The translations under genes and the position numbers were made by a program. 64,000 bases of DNA from Faecalibacterium taiwanense (GTDB lineage: Bacteria; Bacillota; Clostridia; Oscillospirales; Ruminococcaceae), in NCBI RefSeq assembly GCF_036632915.2, contig NZ_CP155552.1, positions 1-64,000 on the forward strand, written 5' to 3'. How positions within the stretch are numbered: the stretch's first letter is position 1; each line of letters begins with the position of its first letter. Positions 41,523 through 51,341 of this stretch are shown in pieces. The notes below the pieces were generated by a model. The model made no database searches, was not told where the DNA came from, and worked only from the letters and a program-made list of their open reading frames with translations.

Positions 41523-41599
41523 TCTGGGTATTGCGTCAAACTGACACCATGAAAAAACTTTATTCTGGGTATTTTCATGGTGTCAGTTCTGCGTATAAT
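41523..41599. promoter_or_regulatory. Probable MocR operator and ECF promoter
   Basis: Perfect 17-bp arms AACTGACACCATGAAAA (41539-41555) and its complement (41572-41588) with a 16-bp spacer. In addition, the direct repeat TCTGGGTATT occurs at 41523-41532 and 41564-41573, 41 bp apart. A -10 TATAAT lies at 41594-41599 for the ECF gene. Confidence 0.7.
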
Positions 41600-41664
41600 A
41601 GGAGCATACCCGCTGGACGCCCAAATGTCAAGTAGGATTGTAGGTAAATGGTTGCGAAGCAATC

Positions 41665-41683
41665 AAAGCCCCAGTGGGGCTTT
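41665..41683. other. Hairpin in the ECF gene leader
   Basis: AAGCCCC/GGGGCTT in the 5' leader, without a T-run. Similar AAAGCCCC hairpins occur at about 15,472-15,493 and 62,265-62,284, so it may be a small dispersed repeat. Confidence 0.4.
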
Positions 41684-41721
41684 GGTGCCGCGGGAACGGA
41701 AATTTGGAGGGAGAGTAAATC

Positions 41722-42375
41722 ATGTCTACTACTGCAATGTGGCTGCTTCTGGCAGTCGTTGTCATCGTCATTCTGTTTGCAAGTGTGCTGTACAAGCGCA
41801 CCTTCACCACCAAGGAGCTGGCCATGACCGGTGTCATGGCCGCTTTAAGCCTTGTGGCCTATCTGTTCTTCCGTGTGCCGTTCTACGGCGGCTCTTCGTT
41901 CCATCTGGGCAACACCTTCACCGCCCTGACCGCCCTGCTGCTGGACGGTGTGTCCGGCGGTCTGGCCGGTGCCATTGGTCTGGCGCTGGCCGATATTCTG
42001 GCCGGTGACCCGGGCTACGCCGTCACCACCTTTGTGCTCAAGTTCATCATCGGCATCACCTGCGGTGCCGTGGCGCACAAGGCATTCAAGCTGCGCGACC
42101 TCGACAAGCACAGCTCCGGCTATCTCGTCAAGGTGATCGTTTCTGCCGGTTCCGGCCTGCTGCTGAACGTGCTGACCGACCCGTTCCTTGGCTACTTCCG
42201 CAATGTGTACATCTTTGGTCAGGAATACACCGTGGCGCAGGCGCTGACCAAAATTGCAGGCGGCGTCACCTTTGTAAACAGCGTGGCCTCCACCGTGTGT
42301 GCGGTCATCCTGTACCTCGCCCTGCGTCCGGCCCTGGAGCGTGCCGGTCTGCTGCCCAAGGGCGAAAAACACTAA
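41722..42375 (+). CDS. ECF transporter S component
   Basis: This 217-residue integral membrane protein has five to six spans. It has the ECF S pattern: TKELAMTGVMAALSLVAYLF, FHLGNTFTALTALLLDGVSG and GGLAGAIGLALADILAG. S components bind a vitamin or precursor and use shared EcfA/EcfT energising modules, which are not nearby. Vitamin B6 is the best guess because of the divergent MocR gene. The start at 41722 follows GGAGGGAG. Confidence 0.88.
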   Translation: MSTTAMWLLLAVVVIVILFASVLYKRTFTTKELAMTGVMAALSLVAYLFFRVPFYGGSSFHLGNTFTALTALLLDGVSGGLAGAIGLALADILAGDPGYAVTTFVLKFIIGITCGAVAHKAFKLRDLDKHSSGYLVKVIVSAGSGLLLNVLTDPFLGYFRNVYIFGQEYTVAQALTKIAGGVTFVNSVASTVCAVILYLALRPALERAGLLPKGEKH

Positions 42376-42398
42376 GCCATCTCTCTATCCTGATACAG

Positions 42399-42460
42399 CA
42401 CTGCTGCCCTCATCTGCCGGACTCCTCCTACCCTCCGGCGGTGGGGGCAGTGGTGTTTTT
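42399..42460 (+). terminator. Terminator of the ECF gene
   Basis: CACTGC (42399-42404) pairs with GCAGTG (42447-42452) around an inner GC-rich stem; TTTTT follows at 42456-42460. Confidence 0.6.
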
Positions 42461-42555
42461 CGTGGACGACCTATCACACGGAACTCCTCCAGTCTCGCAT
42501 TCACTTGACAGCCCCCTCGGGGATGGGGCTTTTGACAGAAACTGAAGCAAAAAAG

Positions 42556-42598
42556 CGCTCGTCACACAATTCTGCATGACGAGCGTTTCTGCTTTTTA
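42556..42598. terminator. Bidirectional terminator
   Basis: CGCTCGTCA (42556-42564) pairs with TGACGAGCG (42577-42585), then TTTCTGCTTTTT; A-run on the other side. It protects the convergent ECF and rlmA genes. Confidence 0.75.
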
Positions 42599-42693
42599 TC
42601 GCAATTTTCAAAAATAGTGCCTATTAAAACGGCATATTTGCGATATGCAGTTTGCGGATGTTGCTTGTGCATTAAAAACGCAAACTGCTATCA

Positions 42694-43542
42694 TTACAGC
42701 TTTTCAAACACAAGGAACCGGAACGAGATATCGGTTTCCAGCTGGGACAGCGCAGCAAGGCGCTCCGCCCCGCCGCGCGGCGTTTTCCAGTAATAGGGTG
42801 TCATGGCGAACAGCGCTTCCAGCTGTTCGTGGGGCACCGTGACGCGGCCGGTCACTTCCCGTTCTCCAATGGCGGCAAAACCGTCATAGGCGATCTGCTG
42901 CACCGGGTTTTTATAGGGCTTTTCGTAGAGCACGGCCTTCATCTGGTACAGATGTTCGGCACCGGGCACCACATAGATCATCCGTCCGCCCGGGCGCAGC
43001 ACCCGCAGGAATTCCTCCTGTGCAAAGGGCGAAAAGCAGTTCAGCAGCAGGTCGGCCCAGCCGGTGCGCACCGGCTGGCTGAAGCTGGATGCCACCGCAT
43101 ACTGTGCCGTGGGCAGGGCCTTGGCCGCAAGACGCACCGCAGACTTTGCGATATCAAAACCCGCCAGCTGCACCCGGCGGCCTTTTTCGGCAAGCGCCTG
43201 CGCGATGCAGCGGTCGTACCAGCCCTCGCCGCAGCCTGCATCCAGCAGATGCAGCGCCGCCTCCGGGCTGGCAGGCTGGCCGTACTCTGCGCACAGCTCA
43301 CCCACCGCTTTGCCAAAGATGCCGTAGTATCCGGCATTCAGGAACGCACGGCGGGCGGCCACCATCTCCTTGCTGTCGCCGGGGGCCTTGGTGCGCATGC
43401 TCTGCACCGGCAGCAGATGCCAGTAGCCCTCCTTGGCGCGGTCAAAGCAGTGGCCTTTTGTGCATTTCAGGGTGCTGTCGCCGGTCAGTTTCTCCCCGCA
43501 CAGCGGGCACTGCCATGGGGCAAACGGTTCATTTTTGCTCAT
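42694..43542 (-). CDS. rlmA: 23S rRNA (guanine-N1)-methyltransferase RlmA-like
   Basis: This 282-residue protein has an N-terminal zinc finger (CPLCGEKL...[16 protein letters not shown]) and the SAM-binding [49 protein letters not shown] (two blocks) is typical of RlmA. It methylates a guanine in 23S rRNA helix 35. Its ATG overlaps the stop of the helicase gene (ATGA), linking two RNA-processing genes. Confidence 0.9.
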   Translation of the reverse strand: MSKNEPFAPWQCPLCGEKLTGDSTLKCTKGHCFDRAKEGYWHLLPVQSMRTKAPGDSKEMVAARRAFLNAGYYGIFGKAVGELCAEYGQPASPEAALHLLDAGCGEGWYDRCIAQALAEKGRRVQLAGFDIAKSAVRLAAKALPTAQYAVASSFSQPVRTGWADLLLNCFSPFAQEEFLRVLRPGGRMIYVVPGAEHLYQMKAVLYEKPYKNPVQQIAYDGFAAIGEREVTGRVTVPHEQLEALFAMTPYYWKTPRGGAERLAALSQLETDISFRFLVFEKL

Positions 43543-45455
43543 ACTTCGTCGCTGTGGTCCTCAATGGGTGCAGTTGCACCGCCGTGGGCGTTCATATACT
43601 CCTCAAAGTTCGTGAACTTCTGCTGCGGCGGACGGCGGCTGATGAGCATAAGGCCCGGGTCTTCGTCCCTTGCAGCAGCGGCACGGCCGCGGCGGCTGCT
43701 CTCCGCTCTGGGGGCACGGGCCGGTGCAGGCTGTGCATTGCGGGACGCATTCTGACGGCCGCGCTGGCCGTTGTTTGCACCGCGGCCCTGCTCTGCGCTC
43801 TGGCTCTGGGCGGCAGGCTGGCTGTTCTGGCGGGCCGGACGGTCGCTGCGGTCATTGCGACGGCTCTTCTGGCCTTGCGTGCTGCTATTCTGCTGAGCAG
43901 GCTGTGCAGCCGTACGGATGGCCGGGGCGGCGGGTGCAGCCGGAGTCTTTTTGGCCGGGCGCAGCGGAGTGGCCTCCGGGGCACTCACAAAATGCGGGTC
44001 AAACTTGGGCTGCGCATTGCTGCCGCGGGCAGGAGCGTTCTGCTCCCGGCGCGGGCGGCTGTTATTATTGGAACGGCGGTCATTGCTGCGTCCGCCGGTA
44101 GTACGCTTGGTATCATCCATGAGTGGTTCCTCTTTTTCGGTTTTTGCGGGCTTTGCCTGCACCTTGGGTGCGGGTGCAGCCTTTTTTTCAGGTTTTGCGT
44201 TTTTTGCTTCGGCCTTTGCGGGCTTCAGCTGCTTTGCGGCAGGCTTTTCTGCCGGTTCAGCGGCGGCTGCCTTGGGCTTTTTGCCGCGCACCGGCGGCTC
44301 CGGGCGCACCGGCGCGGGCACGCCGTCCCACGGGTGGCCGCTCACCACGGGAATTTTGCGGCGGTTCAGCTTTTCGATGCCTGCCAGATACTCCTGCTCC
44401 TCAGGTGCACAGAAGCTGACCGCCGTACCGTCGGCACCGGCGCGGGCCGTGCGGCCGATGCGGTGCACGTAAGTCTCCGGTACCTCGGGCAGGTCGTAGT
44501 TGAACACATGGGACAGCTCGCTGATATCGATGCCGCGGGCGGCGATATCGGTGGCTACCAGCACCTTGGTCTTACCGGCCTTGAAGTTTTCCAGCGCGGT
44601 CACGCGGGCGGTCTGGCTCTTGTTGCCATGGATGGCCGCCGCCGGGATGCCCTGCTTGGTGAGGTCTTTTGCAATTTTATCCGCGCCGTGCTTGGTGCGG
44701 CTGAACACCAGCGCGTTCACCACCGGGGGCTGCAGGTTCTTGATGAGCCACGGCAGCAGGAATTTCTTGTTGCCCTTTTCCACATGGTACAGGCTCTGCT
44801 GGATGCGGTCCACGGTGCTGGACACCGGGTCCACCTTGACGAAGGCGGGCTTGCGCAGGATGCCTGCGGCCAGCTGTTCGATCTCGGTGGGCATGGTGGC
44901 GCTGAACATCAGGTTCTGACGCTCCCCGGGCAGCTTTGCGATCACCTTCTTCACATCGTGCACAAAGCCCATATCCAGCATCCGGTCGGCTTCGTCCAGC
45001 ACAAAGATCTCAAGGTTCGAGAGATCGATAAATCCCTGACCGATCAGGTCGTTGAGCCGTCCCGGGCAGGCGATCAGGATGTCCACGCCCTTTTTCAGCG
45101 CTTCCACCTGCGGTGCCTGGCCCACGCCGCCAAAAATGACGGTGCTGCGCAGCTTGAGATACTTGCCGTAGGCATCAAAGCTTTCGCCGATCTGCAAAGC
45201 AAGCTCACGGGTAGGGGTCAGGATCAGGGCGCGGATGGCACCCTTTCTGCGGGGCGCATTGGCCGTGAGCCGGTCCAGCATGGGCAGCGCAAAAGCAGCC
45301 GTCTTGCCGGTACCGGTCTGGGCGCAGCCCATCAGATCCCGGCCGGACAGCACCGGCGGGATCGCCGCCGCCTGAATGGGCGACGGGGTCTCATAGCCTG
45401 CCTCCTGCACAGCGCGCAGAAGCGGGGCGGACAGATTCAATTCTTTAAATGTCAT
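43539..45455 (-). CDS. DEAD-box ATP-dependent RNA helicase
   Basis: This 638-residue helicase has the Q motif and [38 protein letters not shown] and [10 protein letters not shown]. The core ends near residue 390. A long low-complexity tail follows, first Ala/Lys/Pro-rich (about 400-450), then Arg/Asn/Gln/Ser-rich, probably RNA-binding. It is likely a CsdA/RhlE-type helicase for ribosome assembly or cold growth. The start at 45455 follows GGAGAACC. It is downstream of the DUF1015 gene and overlaps rlmA by four bases. Confidence 0.95.
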   Translation of the reverse strand: MTFKELNLSAPLLRAVQEAGYETPSPIQAAAIPPVLSGRDLMGCAQTGTGKTAAFALPMLDRLTANAPRRKGAIRALILTPTRELALQIGESFDAYGKYLKLRSTVIFGGVGQAPQVEALKKGVDILIACPGRLNDLIGQGFIDLSNLEIFVLDEADRMLDMGFVHDVKKVIAKLPGERQNLMFSATMPTEIEQLAAGILRKPAFVKVDPVSSTVDRIQQSLYHVEKGNKKFLLPWLIKNLQPPVVNALVFSRTKHGADKIAKDLTKQGIPAAAIHGNKSQTARVTALENFKAGKTKVLVATDIAARGIDISELSHVFNYDLPEVPETYVHRIGRTARAGADGTAVSFCAPEEQEYLAGIEKLNRRKIPVVSGHPWDGVPAPVRPEPPVRGKKPKAAAAEPAEKPAAKQLKPAKAEAKNAKPEKKAAPAPKVQAKPAKTEKEEPLMDDTKRTTGGRSNDRRSNNNSRPRREQNAPARGSNAQPKFDPHFVSAPEATPLRPAKKTPAAPAAPAIRTAAQPAQQNSSTQGQKSRRNDRSDRPARQNSQPAAQSQSAEQGRGANNGQRGRQNASRNAQPAPARAPRAESSRRGRAAAARDEDPGLMLISRRPPQQKFTNFEEYMNAHGGATAPIEDHSDEV

Positions 45456-45468
45456 GGTTCTCCAATAA

Positions 45469-46761
45469 TTATTCCGTAATTTTCCGGCACTCCACATAGT
45501 ACCGCTTTTCTTCTGCGTGGCCCATGCTGAAGGTCTTGCGCGGCAGCACGCCGCCCATCACAACGCCTTTGAACAGGTCACTCTTGGCAAACGGCGGCAT
45601 CAGGAATGCCACAGCACCTTTTTTGCACAGGGCGCGCACAGCAGGCTCGTCGTGCACATAGTCCACGCGGGCTTCCTTGTGGTGCTCAAGATAGTATTCG
45701 ATAAATTCGTCAATGGTGCCCACGGTCAGCGGTGCGGTTGGGTCCTCAAAGCTGAGCACGTTGGACATGTGCGGCCCGGCCAGCGTGAAGGGCTGCTGCT
45801 TGCTGCCGCCAAAGCTGCAGCCGGCCATATTGGAATCGCTCCACGTGATCAGGCTCAGCAGCACCGCTGCGCAGTCCACATTGAACAGCACGCGGTGGAT
45901 CGGCTCGATCTCGATCGCAGGCGAGTGCACATTGCACACCTCGGCCAGACACCAGCGGGCCGGATGGTTTGCTGCCTGCTCCGGTGTGAGTGTCTTTTTC
46001 AGCTCCTCCCAGCAGGCCTTTGCAGTGGCCAGTGAGTGGTTGCCGTCGCCCACGGCCAGCGTCAGCGGGTCGCGGCGGGTGGCATCCGGATACTTTTTGT
46101 CGAATTCTTCCTGACTGCCCAGCACAGCCAGCGCATCTTCGATCTGCGCAATGAGGGCAGGGTCTTCCACAGCCCAGCCCGCAATGTGGCCACCGTTCAG
46201 CATCAGCTCGCCCTCGTATACCTTGGGCAGTTCGGCTTTATGCGCCGCCACCGGCTCGATGAGGGTGCAGCCTGGGTCGTCCGCCAGCATCATGATATGG
46301 GGCGTTTCCAGCGCGGCACCGGTGCGCACCTTCATGCGGGGCGGGATGCGGCTTTCCACGGTGCTCTCGCTGGGGCGCACCGTGCATTTCTCGCCCCGGC
46401 GGTAGCTGTAGGCTTCCAGATCCACCATGCCCACAAGGCCCTGCCGCACCTTGCCGCTCTGCTCGGTGCGCTCCACGTAAACAAAGCCGTCCACCGCACG
46501 AGTCAGCACGTTCCGGGCATAGTCATCCATGGTGGCATGGATCTTCTCAATGCGTGCATCGGCATCGCCGTCCTCCAGATAGACCTCCGGCAGGATCATG
46601 TTCAGGGTGCTGGGGCTGCCTGCCGCGGCAGCCTCGGCTTTCTGCCAGTAATCCCGGTCACTGGTGAACTGATCGCAGGCAATGCAGCCCCACTTTTCCA
46701 GTGGGATCTGCTCCGAAGGCAGAAGGATGTGGGCCGGTGCAAAGCAGGATTTGGTATTCAT
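45469..46761 (-). CDS. DUF1015-family protein
   Basis: This 430-residue soluble protein begins [20 protein letters not shown] and has [20 protein letters not shown] and [20 protein letters not shown], the DUF1015 pattern. The conserved GDGNHS suggests a nucleotide or metal site, but the function is not established. It heads the helicase-rlmA group with 13 bases to the helicase start. The start follows GGGAGGAATC. Confidence 0.85.
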   Translation of the reverse strand: MNTKSCFAPAHILLPSEQIPLEKWGCIACDQFTSDRDYWQKAEAAAAGSPSTLNMILPEVYLEDGDADARIEKIHATMDDYARNVLTRAVDGFVYVERTEQSGKVRQGLVGMVDLEAYSYRRGEKCTVRPSESTVESRIPPRMKVRTGAALETPHIMMLADDPGCTLIEPVAAHKAELPKVYEGELMLNGGHIAGWAVEDPALIAQIEDALAVLGSQEEFDKKYPDATRRDPLTLAVGDGNHSLATAKACWEELKKTLTPEQAANHPARWCLAEVCNVHSPAIEIEPIHRVLFNVDCAAVLLSLITWSDSNMAGCSFGGSKQQPFTLAGPHMSNVLSFEDPTAPLTVGTIDEFIEYYLEHHKEARVDYVHDEPAVRALCKKGAVAFLMPPFAKSDLFKGVVMGGVLPRKTFSMGHAEEKRYYVECRKITE

Positions 46762-46794
46762 AGCAGATTCCTCCCTCTTATAAAACCAGAGACG

Positions 46795-47874
46795 TTACTG
46801 GAAAATGTCGGCGCTGTGCAGCACCAGATGCTGCACGCCCTGTCCGGCGGCAGACTGCTCCAGTGCGGTGCGGCTGTCGGCGTCCATCGCCTTGTCTGCC
46901 GTCACCAGCAGGTTGTCCATGCCCAGCGTCACAGCGGGCACATCCAGCGACACGCTGTTGGTATTGCACTGATCCAGCGTGTAGCTGAACCACAGGGTCA
47001 TGCTGCCCGCAAAGCGGCTCTGCAGGGCGGCGATATCCGCCTTGAGCTGATCCGCGCGGGAAACGCCGCTGGTCTCGCCGTAGTCCTGTTTGCGGCTGAG
47101 CTTCGGGAACTGGACATTGGTCAGGACTACCTGCTCAAAGCCCATGCCCTGCACCTCGGCTACCAGATCGCCTACATATTCCACTGCCGCAGCGGAGTAG
47201 GGATTCAGCCATGCATTGCCGCCCTTCTGGGCGTCCAGCCACAGGCCGTCGCCGTAGTGGATGGCCATGCTGCGGTCGGTGCGGGAGGAGATGGGGTCCT
47301 TGAAGGCTGCAAGCTGGGCCACAGGGACTACGCCCTCTTCCCGGAAGATGGCCGCGATGCGGGCCGGGTCCACGGTGGTGTCGGCAATGCTCTGGGCGGC
47401 AGCCGGCACCTGCGAAGCGTAGCAGATGCTGCCATCCGGTGTTTTCAGGGTCACAAGGCCGTAATCCGCTCCCTGCGCCTTGAGCTGCTGCGCCGCTGCA
47501 CGGATGGCCGCATCATCGGCAAGGGTGCTCACATCCACTGCGGCCCAGCTGCCGCCGGTAATGGCCTTGCCGTCCAGCTCCTTGGGCTGTTCCGGCTCCG
47601 GCTGGGACGAAGCCGCTTCCTGTACCGCCGAGGATGCAGCTGCTTCGGACGAGGCGGCTGCGCGGGATGCCGATTCAGCTTCCAGATCACGGTTCTTCAC
47701 CACAGTATACCAGGTGTGGGTAGCCCAGTCCAGCACGTGGGGTGCTGCCAGCCAGGCTGCGCCCAACACCGCCAGCACCAGCACCACGATGCCGATGCAT
47801 TTTTTGATGCGTGTACCGCGGCTGTAGAAGCTGCGGCGGTAGCGCTTGACCTTCTGACGTTTATACTTTGCCAT
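46795..47874 (-). CDS. Membrane-anchored DUF4015 (putative glycoside hydrolase) protein
   Basis: This 359-residue protein has a basic N-terminus, one membrane span (CIGIVVLVLAVLGAAWLAAP), an Ala/Ser linker (about 65-95) and an extracytoplasmic domain. The region VVPVAQLAAFKDPISSRTDR then GGNAWLNPYSAAAVEYVGDL matches DUF4015, a TIM-barrel family related to glycoside hydrolases. Catalytic acids cannot be assigned. It lies 24 bases after the RnfA-like gene, so it may be co-transcribed with the Rnf-like trio. Confidence 0.75.
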   Translation of the reverse strand: MAKYKRQKVKRYRRSFYSRGTRIKKCIGIVVLVLAVLGAAWLAAPHVLDWATHTWYTVVKNRDLEAESASRAAASSEAAASSAVQEAASSQPEPEQPKELDGKAITGGSWAAVDVSTLADDAAIRAAAQQLKAQGADYGLVTLKTPDGSICYASQVPAAAQSIADTTVDPARIAAIFREEGVVPVAQLAAFKDPISSRTDRSMAIHYGDGLWLDAQKGGNAWLNPYSAAAVEYVGDLVAEVQGMGFEQVVLTNVQFPKLSRKQDYGETSGVSRADQLKADIAALQSRFAGSMTLWFSYTLDQCNTNSVSLDVPAVTLGMDNLLVTADKAMDADSRTALEQSAAGQGVQHLVLHSADIFQ

Positions 47875-47898
47875 TGTCGATTCTCCTCCCTGCCAATG

Positions 47899-48510
47899 TT
47901 ACAGGATCACAGAATGTCCGGTGAAACCATAGATCGCCAGTGCCAGCACGCCGATATACACCAGCGTGATGGGCAGGCCGCGGAATGCTTCCGGGATGGC
48001 CTTGCTGCGCAGGCGGTGGCGGGCCTCCGTTACCAGCAGCACCGCCAGCACATAGCCAAGGCCGCTGCCAAGGCCAAAGCCAAGGCTCTGCCCCAGCGTA
48101 AAGCTCTGGGTGCGCTCCACCAGTACAGTGCCCAGCACACAGCTGTTCAGGCCCGCCAGCGGCACGATGCGCAGCAATGCGCTGCGGTGCGGCAGGCCCT
48201 TCGCCAGCCACAGCACGGCGTGCTCCAGAACGCACACCACGGCAATGCTGGCAATATACACCAGCGGGCGCAGCTGGGCACGGTTTGCCAGCGGCGCGAT
48301 CCGGCTGCCGGCATACCACGCAAAGGGCGTTACCAGCACCTGCGTGATGCACAGCTGCATACCGAACAGCCAGCTGCTGGTGCGGTCATCGCCCACCAGC
48401 TGCACCAGACGCGAAACGCCCAGTGCACGGGTAAAGACGGCGTTCTGCGCGAACACCGCCAGCAGTGCATAGCTGAAGAACACTGCGCTCGTTGTTACAA
48501 CATCTCTCAT
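47899..48510 (-). CDS. RnfA-like membrane protein lacking the Fe-S cysteines
   Basis: This 203-residue, six-span protein aligns with RnfA/RsxA along its length: LRIVPLAGLNSCVLGTVLVE, LGFGLGSGLGYVLAVLLVTE, AIPEAFRGLPITLVYIGVLA. In RsxA the first span carries G-L-C-P-F and the fourth carries N-C-A-V-L-G; these Cys ligate a [2Fe-2S] with RnfE. Here the first is deleted (FTRALGVSRLV) and the second reads N-S-C-V-L-G, Cys displaced by one. Its ATG overlaps the RnfE-like stop. Confidence 0.85.
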   Translation of the reverse strand: MRDVVTTSAVFFSYALLAVFAQNAVFTRALGVSRLVQLVGDDRTSSWLFGMQLCITQVLVTPFAWYAGSRIAPLANRAQLRPLVYIASIAVVCVLEHAVLWLAKGLPHRSALLRIVPLAGLNSCVLGTVLVERTQSFTLGQSLGFGLGSGLGYVLAVLLVTEARHRLRSKAIPEAFRGLPITLVYIGVLALAIYGFTGHSVIL

Positions 48511-49229
48511 TGTTCGCGGTCCGCCTCCTTCTGGGAATGCACATCCACAAGGTTGCGTGCCTCTTTGGTGAGATATGCCTTGCGCTTTTGGGCCAGTGCA
48601 CGCCATACGGCGCACAGCACGCCCAGCACGATAAAGCCGCCTGCCGGCATGCTTGCCATGGGCAGCACCGGGCGGCTGATAACCACACCGAACATGGTGC
48701 CTGCGGCCAGCCATTCACGGACGCAGCCCAGCAGCACCAGCAGCAAAGCATAGCCCACCGTGATGCGCAGGCCCTTGGAGACAGCCTTGCGCACCGTCTC
48801 CTGCACGCGGCCAAAGCGGTAGGTCAGCAGCGGCTCCACCGTGAGCAGGGGCAGGTAGATGCCAAGGCTCAGCAGGCTGGTGCTGAACAGTATATTCAGG
48901 ATGGGATACACCGCCAGATACACCACCGCCGTGCTGAAGCCGTACACCAGTGCACGGGGCAGCAGCTTTTTCTGCAGCGTTTCCGGGGCGGGATCCTCGT
49001 CGTGCAGGGGCACAAGGCGGCTCAGCAGACAGGCCAGCACGCGGGAGGGCACCAGCAGCAGCGCCACCGCCACCGCCAGCATCACCGCATTCTGGCCGCT
49101 GGTGGCAAGCACCACCAGCGGGGCAAGGCCCATGCCCTGCATGACCACCGGGTTATTCAGGAACACACGGTCATGGTGGGCAAACTTGTTGGGATCTTTT
49201 ACGATCAGTTCAGCCGTTGCGCGTCTCAT
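48507..49229 (-). CDS. RnfE-like membrane protein lacking the Fe-S cysteines
   Basis: This 240-residue protein aligns with RnfE/RsxE: FLNNPVVMQGMGLAPLVVLA, LGIYLPLLTVEPLLTYRFGR, SMPAGGFIVLGVLCA. The RsxE motifs L-G-L-C-P and T-N-C-I are here G-L-A-P and V-E-P-L, so both ligand cysteines are replaced. The start MRRATAELIV at 49229 lies within the end of the RnfD-like gene (20-base overlap). The RnfG gene that normally sits between D and E is absent. Confidence 0.85.
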   Translation of the reverse strand: MRRATAELIVKDPNKFAHHDRVFLNNPVVMQGMGLAPLVVLATSGQNAVMLAVAVALLLVPSRVLACLLSRLVPLHDEDPAPETLQKKLLPRALVYGFSTAVVYLAVYPILNILFSTSLLSLGIYLPLLTVEPLLTYRFGRVQETVRKAVSKGLRITVGYALLLVLLGCVREWLAAGTMFGVVISRPVLPMASMPAGGFIVLGVLCAVWRALAQKRKAYLTKEARNLVDVHSQKEADREQ

Positions 49230-50244
49230 TGTGCTGCCCCTTTCCGGCATCTGCCTGCAGATGGGTCAGGTGATACAGCTTTGCCTCGGTGCGGTCGATC
49301 CATGCCGACACACTGTTGACCGCCAGCAGCGCAAAGCACACACCGGTCTCGTACACGCCATAGTAGCGGAAGCCCATGCTCACAACGCCCACCAGCACGC
49401 CGTACAGCACACGACCCATGCGGTGGTGCACGCAGGTGTAAGGCTCGTTGATCAGGAACACCGCGCTGAACAGGATCGCGCCAGTCAGCAGCTCATCCCG
49501 CACACACTGCAGGCGGGGCAGGATATTTGACAGCACGGCACTGTCGGCAAGGCCCGCCTGCCGCGGGAAGAAGAACGCAATGACCGCACAGGTCACAAGA
49601 AAGCTGATCGATGCAGACATGTGGGCATCCTTCTGGGTCCACAAAAACAGGCCGCAGGCAAGGATCACCAGCGCAGCGCCAGTGCCCATGGGAGCAGCAT
49701 ATTCGCCCAGACCCAGCGCCAGCGAGCCGATGTTCAGCATGCCGCCGCTGCGCAGGGTGTCCTCAATGGCGCTGGAGACCGGCACCATGGAAGCGTCCCA
49801 CAAAGGGATGTTCGTATAGGGCTGCGGATAGCGGAACACCTGTTCCGGCCATGACACTGCCGCCACCACATAGCCCACAGCAGCCGGGTTGAAGGGGTAG
49901 CTGCCGTAGCCGCCAAAGATCTCCTTGCCGATCAGCACACCTGCAAGCACTGCGGCGATCAGAACATAGATATCCACCGTCACCGGCATCAGCAAGGCAA
50001 TGACGAGCGCAAAGCTCTCGTTGGAAAAGTCACTGCCCTGATACACGCGGCGGCGCAGCAGCGAAACGAGACGGTCGCACAGGTTACCGGTAAGCACCGC
50101 AATGCCGCACAGCAGCAGCGGGCGCACACCGTACAGAAAACAGGCCATGCACAGCACCGGCACCGCCATAAAGCAGATATGCTTATAGTAGCGGCCGGTC
50201 TTCTGGAGCTGTGCCTCCTGCTCCCGGATCAAAGATTCATCCAT
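49210..50244 (-). CDS. RnfD-like membrane protein
   Basis: This 344-residue, multi-span protein of the NqrB/RnfD family has SFALVIALLMPVTVDIYVLI, GKEIFGGYGSYPFNPAAVGY and LLTGAILFSAVFLINEPYTC. The site for covalent FMN in RnfD is an S/T-x-A-T-P-L box. The equivalent stretch here (SSAIEDTLRSGGMLNIGSLA) has no such box. It starts 15 bases after rpe. The cytoplasmic RnfC and RnfB, and RnfG, are missing from this locus. Confidence 0.85.
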   Translation of the reverse strand: MDESLIREQEAQLQKTGRYYKHICFMAVPVLCMACFLYGVRPLLLCGIAVLTGNLCDRLVSLLRRRVYQGSDFSNESFALVIALLMPVTVDIYVLIAAVLAGVLIGKEIFGGYGSYPFNPAAVGYVVAAVSWPEQVFRYPQPYTNIPLWDASMVPVSSAIEDTLRSGGMLNIGSLALGLGEYAAPMGTGAALVILACGLFLWTQKDAHMSASISFLVTCAVIAFFFPRQAGLADSAVLSNILPRLQCVRDELLTGAILFSAVFLINEPYTCVHHRMGRVLYGVLVGVVSMGFRYYGVYETGVCFALLAVNSVSAWIDRTEAKLYHLTHLQADAGKGQHNETRNG

Positions 50245-50258
50245 AAATGGTTATCCTT

Positions 50259-50909
50259 TCAAAGGCTGGCGAGGTGCTGCACAGCTGCAGCAGGGTCTGC
50301 TGCGCCGAACACTGCACTGCCCGCCACCAGAATATCAGCGCCCGCTTCCACGCACTGGGGCGCGGTGGCATTGTCCACGCCGCCGTCCACTTCCAGCAGA
50401 TAGTGTGCACCGCGCGCTTCGCGCTTTGCCTTGAGCCAGCGCAGCTTGTCCAGCGCCGAGGGCATGAACTTCTGCCCGCCGAAGCCGGGCTCCACGCTCA
50501 TCACCAGCACAAGATCCAGCTGGTCAAGATACGGTGCCAGCGCCTGCGGCTCGGTGCCGGGCTTGATGGTCAGCCCCACCTTGCAGCCCAGCGCCCGGAC
50601 GGCATCGATGGTGGCCTGGATATCGTCCTCGCACTCAAGGTGGAAGTTGTACAGGGTGGCACCGGCTTTGATGAAGGCTTCCGCATACTGCAGCGGATGG
50701 CTGATCATCAGGTGCACATCATAAAAGGCATCCGGCAGATTTTTGTGCAGGCTCTTGAGCACCGGCACGCCAAAGCTGATGTTGGGCACAAAGTGGCCGT
50801 CCATCACGTCGTAATGCAGCATCTGTGCACCGGCATCCAGCACCATGCGGCAGTCTGCACCCAGTTTGCCAAAATCAGCGGAAAGGATCGAAGGACTTAC
50901 GATTGCCAT
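50259..50909 (-). CDS. rpe: Ribulose-phosphate 3-epimerase
   Basis: This 216-residue TIM-barrel enzyme interconverts ribulose-5-phosphate and xylulose-5-phosphate. It has VSPSILSADFGKLG, LHYDVMDGHFVPNISFG (metal His and catalytic Asp), DVHLMISHP, VLVMSVEPGFGGQKF and LEVDGGVDNATAPQC. It leads the rpe-rnfD-rnfE-rnfA-DUF4015 run, although the ribosome site is weak. No ribosome-associated gene (rsgA) precedes it, unlike in many firmicutes. Confidence 0.96.
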   Translation of the reverse strand: MAIVSPSILSADFGKLGADCRMVLDAGAQMLHYDVMDGHFVPNISFGVPVLKSLHKNLPDAFYDVHLMISHPLQYAEAFIKAGATLYNFHLECEDDIQATIDAVRALGCKVGLTIKPGTEPQALAPYLDQLDLVLVMSVEPGFGGQKFMPSALDKLRWLKAKREARGAHYLLEVDGGVDNATAPQCVEAGADILVAGSAVFGAADPAAAVQHLASL

Positions 50910-51121
50910 ATTCTATCTTTACGCTCCGTTATTTTATAAATTCTTATTCCCATTTGTCCCATTGTACTGGCGGTTTCAAACCGCAAAAACAGCATGGGCA
51001 TGGTTATCTTTTAGTTTACATGAAAACGAGCAAAAAATCAAACCCGCCAACGGCTTTTTCACGGAAATGACGTATTTGGAAAGATCTGTCCATTTGCGAA
51101 GAAACTCCCCCAGTCGCCGGA
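50910..51121. other. rpe upstream region
   Basis: A non-coding stretch upstream of rpe, A/T-rich near 50,930-51,050 and probably containing its promoter. No RNA family is seen. Confidence 0.4.
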
Positions 51122-51254
51122 AAACCCTCTCAGTCATCGCTGCGCGATGCCAGCTCCCCCGAAGGAGGAGCTTTTACGCATCTCACGGTCAGTACAAATA
51201 AAGCTCCCCCCTCGGGGGAGCTGGCAAAGCCATCAGGCTTTGCCTGAGAGGGTT
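51122..51254. repeat. Palindromic repeat, copy 1
   Basis: Terminal arms AACCCTCTCAG (51122-51132) and CTGAGAGGGTT (51244-51254) enclose inner hairpins with GCCAGCTCCCCC and its complement. One of four related copies in the window. Confidence 0.85.
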
Positions 51255-51341
51255 CGTCCCGCGCAAGACCCCCCAGCGGCAAAGTTTCCCCACGCCAAAA
51301 CAGCCAGACCGCCCCGGGTCCGGGGCAGTCTGGCTGGAAGT

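Noticed and set aside
46036..48753. 905-codon plus-strand reading frame opposite DUF1015, DUF4015 and RnfA-like genes
   Set aside because: Low-complexity His/Ala/Gln composition and no motifs; it spans several real genes on the other strand.
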